Source: Chitinophaga jiangningensis (GTDB lineage: Bacteria > Bacteroidota > Bacteroidia > Chitinophagales > Chitinophagaceae). From it: DNA of 64,000 nucleotides. Positions 25,836 to 32,004 of the stretch are shown here, piece after piece. How positions within the stretch are numbered: position 1 is the first letter of the stretch; each line of letters starts with the position of its first letter. A program made the translations under genes and the position numbers. The stretch lies in the NCBI RefSeq assembly GCF_900142605.1, contig NZ_FRBL01000013.1, positions 62,001-126,000 on the forward strand, written 5' to 3'. The notes under the pieces were generated by a model. The model searched no databases and was not told where the DNA came from. It worked only from the letters and a program-made list of their open reading frames with translations.

Positions 25836-26333
25836 CTACTTAATTCCCAACTTCGCTTTGGCAAGCGGCAACAGATCATCTGCTTCGTTGGCCACTACAA
25901 CCGCGTCTCTGGAGTTATCAAGCACCAGCGCATACCCCTTTTCCTTCAGGAGCGCTTTTAAAACATCTTTCGCTTTGGCAACAATAGGCGTCAACAGCTC
26001 CTGTTCACGTATCGCCACCTTCTCTTCCATCTTATATTTATATTCCTGGATATTTGCTTGTTGCTGCTTTAAGGCAGTTACCCTGATTTCTTTCTGTGGA
26101 TCAGTCATTGTTTTAGCCAAGCTGTCAAACTCCACCAGGCTCTTCGTGTACTCAGCTACCATCACTTGTCCGTCAGCATTGAGCTGATCAGCATACTTCT
26201 GTAAGGAATCACCGGCTTTCTTTGACTCAGGCATCGCAGCTACCAGCTGCTGAAAATTGATATAGGCAGTTTTTTGTGCGGACGCTCCAATAGTAATCAG
26301 GCAGAGCGTCATTAAGGAATAGAGATACTTCAT
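25836..26333 (-). CDS. OmpH/Skp-family periplasmic chaperone-like protein
   Basis: 165 aa with a signal peptide (KYLYSLMTLCLITIGASAQ). The mature protein begins with the small beta strand TAYINFQQLVAAMPESKKAGDSLQKYADQL. It continues as two long charged helices (QKEIRVTALKQQQANIQEYKYKMEEKVAIREQEL) and closes with GYALVLDNSRDAVVVANEADDLLPLAKAKLGI. This is the Skp/OmpH tentacle fold that holds unfolded outer-membrane proteins in the periplasm. Skp genes usually lie near bamA; this one does not, so it may be an accessory paralogue. Confidence 0.9.
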   Translation of the reverse strand: MKYLYSLMTLCLITIGASAQKTAYINFQQLVAAMPESKKAGDSLQKYADQLNADGQVMVAEYTKSLVEFDSLAKTMTDPQKEIRVTALKQQQANIQEYKYKMEEKVAIREQELLTPIVAKAKDVLKALLKEKGYALVLDNSRDAVVVANEADDLLPLAKAKLGIK

Positions 26334-26397
26334 TTCGGTCGATTAATTAATAATTTCCACCAAAATAATCCGCCTTTTGTGAAAGTTTTACTAATGC

Positions 26398-26524
26398 TTC
26401 CATAAGGTATTGTTAAATTGAAGAGTTAGCTGGTAAAATTTGTTTTAGGGAGATGTTAATGCCTTGATTATCAATTGTAAAAATAATTTTTTATATAGAC
26501 GTAGGGGTAGGGATTCCATAAGGT
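26398..26524 (+). repeat. 11-bp direct repeat upstream of the first ECF sigma gene
   Basis: TTCCATAAGGT occurs exactly at 26398-26408 and 26514-26524. The second copy is about 50-60 bp upstream of the predicted sigma-gene transcription start, a position used by activators. The repeat is short, so chance is not excluded. Confidence 0.4.
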
Positions 26525-26560
26525 GTCATTATTTAAAACATCCAACTTGACAGAAGGAAT

Positions 26561-26568
26561 TATATTTG
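26561..26568 (+). promoter_or_regulatory. -7 element of the 26592 sigma-factor gene
   Basis: TATATTTG matches TAnnTTTG. It predicts a start near 26575 and supports ATG 26592 over upstream in-frame codons. No TTG at the right distance, which may mean dependence on another factor. Confidence 0.5.
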
Positions 26569-26591
26569 ACCTTAGTTTCCAAACCCTCAAC

Positions 26592-27182
26592 ATGGAGTTG
26601 AAAGATACCGGCGCTGCCACTGCACTGGAAAAGGATGGTTCATTAACCTTTGAGCAGATATTTAAATCCCATTATAAAGGGCTGCACGCCTATGCCTATA
26701 CTATTCTGAAAGATGATATCATGGCAGAGGAAATGGTGCAGAACGTATTCTGCAAGCTCTGGGAGAAGTCCGGTGAAATAAAGATCAAAGAATCGGTATC
26801 AGGTTACCTCTACCGGGCCGTGTACCATGAAAGCATCAACTACCTGCGGCACGAAAAAGTAAAAGCCAACCATGTAGCTCATGCCCGCTACCAGCACTCC
26901 TCGCCACCCAACACCAACCCGGCATCAGGCAAAGTACAGCTGCGGGAACTACAGGAAAAATTGCAGGCGGCCCTCCTGGAACTGCCGGAAAAATGCCGGA
27001 CCATATTTCAGATGAGCCGCTTCGATGAGCTGAAATACCAGGAAATAGCCGATAAACTCAATATTTCTGTCAAAACGGTGGAGAACCAGATGGGCAAAGC
27101 CTTGCGTATACTCCGGCACAACCTGGTGGATTTCCTGCCCCTGTTATTATTATTACTTAACACCGTAATGAGCAACCTGTGA
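26592..27182 (+). CDS. RNA polymerase ECF sigma factor (FecR-linked Bacteroidota type)
   Basis: 196 aa. Region 2 spans about 22-90: FEQIFKSHYKGLHAYAYTILKDDIMAEEMVQNVFCKLWEK, the core-binding and -10 recognition helices. A variable linker (HSSPPNTNPAS) follows, then region 4 at about 115-175 with LLELPEKCRTIFQMSRFDELKYQEIADKLNISVKTVENQMGKAL (helix-turn-helix). A hydrophobic C-terminal tail LVDFLPLLLLLLNTVM follows, as in many of these sigmas. The stop overlaps the FecR start (GTGA), so the two are translationally coupled. Expected control: held by the FecR below until an outer-membrane signal arrives. Its target is probably the adjacent STN/repeat genes. Confidence 0.93.
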   Translation: MELKDTGAATALEKDGSLTFEQIFKSHYKGLHAYAYTILKDDIMAEEMVQNVFCKLWEKSGEIKIKESVSGYLYRAVYHESINYLRHEKVKANHVAHARYQHSSPPNTNPASGKVQLRELQEKLQAALLELPEKCRTIFQMSRFDELKYQEIADKLNISVKTVENQMGKALRILRHNLVDFLPLLLLLLNTVMSNL

Positions 27183-28159
27183 ATAATTTCAACGAACATA
27201 TAAACGATGATATCCTGGTAAAATTCATGCTGGGCCAGGCTTCCGCTGAGGAACAGCTGGCCGTGGGTCAATGGATGGCTGCCAGCTCCGATAACGAAAA
27301 GTATTTCCAGCACTTCAAATTAATCTGGGAACAGAGCCACACGCTCGCCAGCCCGGTGGCCACCGATGAAAATGAAGCCTGGACCCGATTTCAACAACGA
27401 GTTAATCGCCCGGAAACGCCCGTCGTGGAATTAACCGCCACCCGCAAGCCCTGGCTGCGAATAGCCGCTGCCGTTGCTGTAATTGTAGTGGCCGGCACCA
27501 TTGCCTTTTTGATGATGAACAAACCAGCTGCACATCAGCTGGAGCTCGTAGCTGCCAACAGCCCGGTAACAGATACCCTGCCGGATGGTAGCATCATCAC
27601 CCTCAACAAAAACTCGCGTATCCAATATGCCAGTAACTTTGAAACCAACAGAAATATCACCCTGGAAGGAGAAGCCTTTTTCAATGTGGCTACCGATCCA
27701 TCCCACCCGTTTGTACTCAAAACAGGTGAGGTACAGGTGCGCGTGCTCGGTACCTCCTTTAATGTGAAAAGCGATCAGCAACAAGTAGAGGTAATCGTAG
27801 AAACAGGCGCAGTAGAAGTAAATAAAAAAGCGGAAACCGTGCAGCTGAAGCAAAACGAAAAAGCAGTATTGACCAAAAATTCATCCGCTATCGTAAAAGC
27901 TTCCAATAAAGACGAACTGTATAATTACTATCGTACCCAAACCTTCGTATGCAATGATACACCGCTCTGGCAGCTGGCTGAAATTTTCAGCAATGCCTAT
28001 GGGGTGAAAATAGAGATAACCAATACGGCTATACGCAATGAGGAAATCACCAGCGTGTTTGTATATAGCAACCTTGAGGAAAACCTGGATTTGTTGCAGG
28101 AAACCTACCACGGAAAAATAACAGTAGAAAAAAAAGGTGACACCTATATCCTGAAATAA
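27179..28159 (+). CDS. FecR-family anti-sigma/sigma regulator
   Basis: 326 aa. Cytoplasmic N-terminus (about 1-90) with the short anti-sigma helices INDDILVKFMLGQASAEEQLAVGQWMA. One membrane helix at about 93-114 (LRIAAAVAVIVVAGTIAFLMM). Periplasmic FecR domain at about 125-225 (VTDTLPDGSIITLNKNSRIQY, GEAFFNVATDPSHPFVLKTGEVQVRVLGTSFNVK). DUF4974 domain at the end (FVCNDTPLWQLAEIFSNAYGVKIEI). It starts at GTG 27179, inside the sigma-factor stop; the next ATG is far inside. It senses the STN domain of an outer-membrane partner, here probably the next gene, which begins 2 nt after its stop. Confidence 0.93.
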   Translation: MNNFNEHINDDILVKFMLGQASAEEQLAVGQWMAASSDNEKYFQHFKLIWEQSHTLASPVATDENEAWTRFQQRVNRPETPVVELTATRKPWLRIAAAVAVIVVAGTIAFLMMNKPAAHQLELVAANSPVTDTLPDGSIITLNKNSRIQYASNFETNRNITLEGEAFFNVATDPSHPFVLKTGEVQVRVLGTSFNVKSDQQQVEVIVETGAVEVNKKAETVQLKQNEKAVLTKNSSAIVKASNKDELYNYYRTQTFVCNDTPLWQLAEIFSNAYGVKIEITNTAIRNEEITSVFVYSNLEENLDLLQETYHGKITVEKKGDTYILK

Positions 28160-28161
28160 TT

Positions 28162-29964
28162 ATGCCATCAAAATTTTACACCTATATACTTTCACTGTTT
28201 TTGTTGTTGCCGGCACCAACGCTCTTTGCGCAGCAGTTAAACAAAGTGATGGATTTACATCTCACTAAAAAACCTTTGGCAGAAGTACTCAAAACGATCG
28301 GTAAAAAAGGAAATTTTACCTTCTCGTATATGAGCAATGCCGTTCCGGAAGACAGTATTGTTTCCATCGATGTCGAAAGGAAAACAGTGCGGCAACTGCT
28401 GGACATCCTGCTGGGGGAAGGTAATTATCAATATAAAGAATATGGCAACTACCTGATCCTGCAATACAAACCACCCGGTGCTTTCTTTTATGTGACCGGG
28501 GTGGTCACGGATAAACAAACAGGTCAGCGGGTGTCGAACGCCAGTGTATATGAGCGACACCAACTGATCTCCACGATAACAAACAACGATGGTTTTTACA
28601 GGCTGCGGTTAAGGGATAAATATCCCGCCGCAGCCATCAGCGTTAGTAAGGACCTGTATAATGATACCTCCTTAATGCTGCTGGCAGCGCAGGACCAGGA
28701 GATCAATGTAACGATTTCACCTTCTACCCGCACCCTTCCAACAATTGAAGTAACAGGCTATTCCACGGTGGAGAAAACCTGGTTTGGCCGGCTCCTCCTG
28801 TCATCCCGCGAAAAGGCACAGAGTATGAACATCCGCCAGTTTTTTGCAGATAAACCTTACCAGGTGTCGCTGGCTCCTTCGTTCGGCACCCACGGCCGTA
28901 TGAGTGGTCAGGTTGTCAATAAGTTTTCCCTGAATGTACTTGGTGGCTACACCGCCGGGGTCGACGGAGTAGAGATTGCAGGCGGATTTAACATCGTAAA
29001 AAAAGATGTGGATAACGTGCAGGTGGCGGGCGTACTCAACATCACCGGTGGAAAAGTACATGGGGTGCAGGTGGCAGGCCTGCATAATAATGTGCTGGAT
29101 TCCGTTACCGGTGTGCAGGTTGCCGGTGTTTCCAACATGGCCAACGGCCCTATGCATGGGGTCCAACTTACCGGTGCAGTCGGACATGTACACCAGAGCG
29201 TGAACGGCGTGCAGGTGGCCGGCATTTCAGCCAGCGCCGGCGGAAAGGTAGAAGGACTACAGCTTTCCGGTGCCTTCAACAGGGCAGGTGATTCGCTGCA
29301 CGGGGCGCAGATAGCAGGTATTTTCAATACCGGGAAAGAAATACAGGGTGCACAAATTGCCGGCGCAGTCAACATAACAAAAGGAACCGTAAAAGGCGCG
29401 CAGATTGCAGCACTGTTTAACAAAGCACATCAGGTGGAAGGGGTGCAGATAGGACTGATAAATATTGCAGACAGCACCACCGGTTATTCCATAGGCCTGA
29501 TCAATATTGTAAAACACGGTTACCATAAACTGTCGATGTTCAGCACTGACATGCTGCCGGCGAATGTGGCATGGAAGAGCGGCAGCCGGCAACTGTACAG
29601 CATACTCACCGCAGGGATGAATTTCGAAGATAAAGCTTCCTTCCTGGTAGGCTATGGTGTGGGGCGTGAGATGGTACTTCGTCCGAAGCTGAGTGTTATC
29701 ACTGAGTTCATGATATCCACCTTTCATATGGGAGAGGAAAATGAAAACTCACAGTTGTATCGGCTCACGGGAAGCCTGATGTATAAGCCTTTTAAAGGGT
29801 TTGCCATTTTCGGAGGCCCTGTATTTACCATGCATTTCAGGGATGAAAATATAGAAGGGAAGCCATACATAGGACCGCGTCCGGGCGCTGACTATCCGGG
29901 ATTCAACATTGGAAACACGGGCCGCGGATGGCTGGGCTGGCAGTTGGGGATTACCATCTTCTAA
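28162..29964 (+). CDS. STN and carboxypeptidase-regulatory domain protein with 16-residue surface repeats, no TonB barrel
   Basis: 600 aa, signal peptide to about 24 (LFLLLPAPTLFAQ). STN domain at about 30-95 (LHLTKKPLAEVLKTIGKKGNFTFSYMS), the module FecR proteins bind. CarboxypepD_reg-like domain at about 112-190. Then, instead of a plug and 22-strand barrel, residues about 270-452 hold roughly eleven repeats of about 16 residues with consensus xQVAGxxNxxxxxVxG (VQVAGVLNITGGKVHG, VQVAGLHNNVLDSVTG and so on). A beta-rich C-terminus (453-600) resembles that of the next gene. The repeats resemble what is annotated in Leptospira as LA_2272-type surface repeats (recollection, not checked). Likely an outer-surface beta-solenoid joined to a signalling STN. 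Confidence 0.85.
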   Translation: MPSKFYTYILSLFLLLPAPTLFAQQLNKVMDLHLTKKPLAEVLKTIGKKGNFTFSYMSNAVPEDSIVSIDVERKTVRQLLDILLGEGNYQYKEYGNYLILQYKPPGAFFYVTGVVTDKQTGQRVSNASVYERHQLISTITNNDGFYRLRLRDKYPAAAISVSKDLYNDTSLMLLAAQDQEINVTISPSTRTLPTIEVTGYSTVEKTWFGRLLLSSREKAQSMNIRQFFADKPYQVSLAPSFGTHGRMSGQVVNKFSLNVLGGYTAGVDGVEIAGGFNIVKKDVDNVQVAGVLNITGGKVHGVQVAGLHNNVLDSVTGVQVAGVSNMANGPMHGVQLTGAVGHVHQSVNGVQVAGISASAGGKVEGLQLSGAFNRAGDSLHGAQIAGIFNTGKEIQGAQIAGAVNITKGTVKGAQIAALFNKAHQVEGVQIGLINIADSTTGYSIGLINIVKHGYHKLSMFSTDMLPANVAWKSGSRQLYSILTAGMNFEDKASFLVGYGVGREMVLRPKLSVITEFMISTFHMGEENENSQLYRLTGSLMYKPFKGFAIFGGPVFTMHFRDENIEGKPYIGPRPGADYPGFNIGNTGRGWLGWQLGITIF

Positions 29965-30039
29965 AATAATTACTACAGATAATAGGGGTATGTTTTCATA
30001 TGCGTGTCGTTATTAGGAATTCACTTAATAATAAACGAT

Positions 30040-31068
30040 ATGAAAACATTTTTTTTGACGTTGGGGATGATATGTGTGATGGTTGTAACCTATGCCCAGA
30101 CTAGCTATTATGCACCTGCACATGTAGGTATTGTATATCCGTTGAGTACGAATGGTACCAACGCTGCCAAATATACGAACAGGTTTTCTTTGCATGCGAT
30201 TGCCGGTTTATCATATGGAGAAACAGGTGTTATTGTTTCAGGTTTTTCCAGTGTTATCAAAGATGAAGCACACGGTGTACAGATCGCAGGATTTTCCAAC
30301 CACATCGGACATACGAACAAGGCCGTTACACTGGCAGGTTTCACGAATATTATCCATCAACGGGCTGATGGAATTACGATAGCCGGCTTCGGTAATTTTG
30401 TGAAGCAGCAAATGAACGGTATCCAGCTGGCTGGTTTTGTAAATACAGCTGGAAACGTAAACGGGCTGCAGATAGCAGGTTTTGCCAATAAGGCGGCCGA
30501 TACAAAATTACAGATAGCCGGTTTTATCAATATCGCCAAAAAGGTGAAAGGTGTGCAGCTGGCGGGTTTTATCAATATTGCAGATAGCAGTGATTACCCC
30601 ATCGGTATCGTAAATATTATTCGCAATGGGGAAAAACAGGTATCATTGTCGATCGATGAATCGGCTACCACCATTGCTGCTTTCAAATCCGGCGGCCGCT
30701 CTCTGTATGGCATTTTGGGTGTGGGCTATAATTTTAAGAGCGAACAAAATCTTTATGCACTGCAGGCCGGTATCGGCTGGCACCTGCCGCTGCTAAACCG
30801 CCTCAGGCTGAATGTAGAAGGCACGGAAACGATTCTGTGCGATTTTAAAAAAGGTGTTTACAGCAAATGGACTTCAGGCGGATATCTTGCCTACCGTTTT
30901 GGTTCAAGGTTTGAAGTGTTCGCCGGCCCTAATATCAATTTTGTACACATCAAAGATGGAGCCGGTGCGGATCTGATCAGCAACTACATCTGGTCCAAAA
31001 GCCGTAGTAACAACACGTTCGACGGCATCTTTGCAGGGGTGCAGGGCGGCGTGCAAGTGAGAATATAG
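30040..31068 (+). CDS. Second surface-repeat protein, paralogue of the repeat half of the STN protein
   Basis: 342 aa, signal peptide at 1-20 (KTFFLTLGMICVMVVTYAQ). Residues about 64-197 contain eight repeats of 14-16 residues, consensus xQIAGFxNxxxxxxxG (VQIAGFSNHIGHTNKA, IQLAGFVNTAGNVNG, LQIAGFINIAKKVKG). The C-terminal domain matches that of the preceding protein: AFKSGGRSLYGILGVGYNF against AWKSGSRQLYSILTAGMNF, and a later FAGPNINFVHI against FGGPVFTMHF. No STN or regulatory domain. ATG 30040 is chosen from the signal peptide. It lies 75 nt after the STN gene, same strand, probably one operon. Function unknown; probably paired with the STN protein at the cell surface. Confidence 0.82.
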   Translation: MKTFFLTLGMICVMVVTYAQTSYYAPAHVGIVYPLSTNGTNAAKYTNRFSLHAIAGLSYGETGVIVSGFSSVIKDEAHGVQIAGFSNHIGHTNKAVTLAGFTNIIHQRADGITIAGFGNFVKQQMNGIQLAGFVNTAGNVNGLQIAGFANKAADTKLQIAGFINIAKKVKGVQLAGFINIADSSDYPIGIVNIIRNGEKQVSLSIDESATTIAAFKSGGRSLYGILGVGYNFKSEQNLYALQAGIGWHLPLLNRLRLNVEGTETILCDFKKGVYSKWTSGGYLAYRFGSRFEVFAGPNINFVHIKDGAGADLISNYIWSKSRSNNTFDGIFAGVQGGVQVRI

Positions 31069-31083
31069 ATGAACGGGGGGGGC

Positions 31084-31163
31084 GGAAGGACATAATTTCT
31101 TAGCGGAGATGATCATTTTCTTTGTTATCTTTAATAAGTAGGTTTACAACCTTATGTCCTTCC
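31084..31163. repeat. 12-bp perfect spaced inverted repeat
   Basis: GGAAGGACATAA (31084-31095) and TTATGTCCTTCC (31152-31163) are exact inverse copies 56 nt apart, in the gap between the repeat-protein operon and the 31344 lipoprotein gene. It may terminate the operon, or be two half-sites for a DNA-binding protein. Confidence 0.5.
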
Positions 31164-31343
31164 TGATTGTTGTGCTGATAACAGTCGATTTACCCTGATA
31201 CCTTTGTTATGCTGTTAGTGAGGAGTGCTCAGAATCCGTGGCTTATCCGTTTGTATTGGCTCACCCCGGTTTATGGCATCGTATTTGGTATGGAAACAGC
31301 AGAACAGATTATCATTCATTCATCTACATTCAATCTATATTAT

Positions 31344-31751
31344 ATGAAAAAATGGTTATACCCTTTGCTGATGCTGGTAGTTGTACTATTTACTGCATCG
31401 AGTTGTACCAAAACCTACAACGAAGTGATACCCAGCACCACTATTCTGGCTGATGTTGCGGCTAATCAATGGAAGACGGATGATGGAGGTAAAACTTATT
31501 ATTTCCTCGTAACAACGCCGGAATTAACACAAAATACCGCACAATCTGATGGGGTAGTTGTGGCGATGGACAGAGGAAACGGCGTATTTGAGGCACTGCC
31601 CGAAGTATACCAGAATACCAGCTTCACCTTCCTGTACGAACCCGGAACTGTATCCATAGAAGCAGCAGGTGTAAATGGTGCCCCCGTTACCTTACCGTCA
31701 GGTACCATCAGGATCAAAATCACCATCATACCGGCAAACGCTACGAATTAA
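31344..31751 (+). CDS. Lipoprotein of unknown function
   Basis: 135 aa. Signal peptide with lipobox TASSC: KKWLYPLLMLVVVLFTASSCTKTYNEV, lipid attachment at Cys21. The mature domain is small and beta-rich (AANQWKTDDGGKTYYFLVTTPELTQNTAQSDGVVVAMDRGNGVFEALPE, then TIRIKITIIPANA). I recognise no named family; small beta-sandwich lipoproteins like this are frequent in Bacteroidota. ATG 31344 follows from the signal peptide; an open frame from 31209 is upstream of it. A strong terminator and hairpin element 3 follow. Confidence 0.75.
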   Translation: MKKWLYPLLMLVVVLFTASSCTKTYNEVIPSTTILADVAANQWKTDDGGKTYYFLVTTPELTQNTAQSDGVVVAMDRGNGVFEALPEVYQNTSFTFLYEPGTVSIEAAGVNGAPVTLPSGTIRIKITIIPANATN

Positions 31752-31774
31752 CAGCTATACAATATAAAATTAGG

Positions 31775-31803
31775 AGCCTGTTGCATCTGCAGCAGGCTTT
31801 TTT
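31775..31803 (+). terminator. Terminator of the 31344 lipoprotein gene
   Basis: AGCCTGTTGC (31775-31784) pairs with GCAGCAGGCT (31789-31798), 4-nt loop, followed by a T tract. Confidence 0.9.
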
Positions 31804-31806
31804 ATT

Positions 31807-31880
31807 CGGGTTGGAGGAAGGCCAGTGGCCTCCCTCCAACCCGACTTCCGCTTTGCCGAAGGCAAAGCGGAAATCGGGTT
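31807..31880. repeat. Paired-hairpin element 3
   Basis: First hairpin: 17-nt arms 31807-31823 / 31827-31843, loop AGT, one mismatch. Second hairpin: 20-nt arms 31838-31857 / 31861-31880, loop GAA, one mismatch. The six bases AACCCG at 31838-31843 belong to both. It lies just after a normal terminator, so it is not needed for termination. Confidence 0.9.
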
Positions 31881-32004
31881 AAAAAACAACCGCTTATGTA
31901 ATTAACCCAGACTTAATTGCCCACTCTCCAATAATTTCCTATTTTCAAGCCCATTGCGGGATGCCTTGTTAGAGGCTGCTGCAGTGAACATGAAAAATCA
32001 GAAA

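Noticed and set aside
31209..31343. Longer N-terminus for the 31344 lipoprotein
   Set aside because: It would put a non-signal stretch before a perfect lipoprotein signal peptide.
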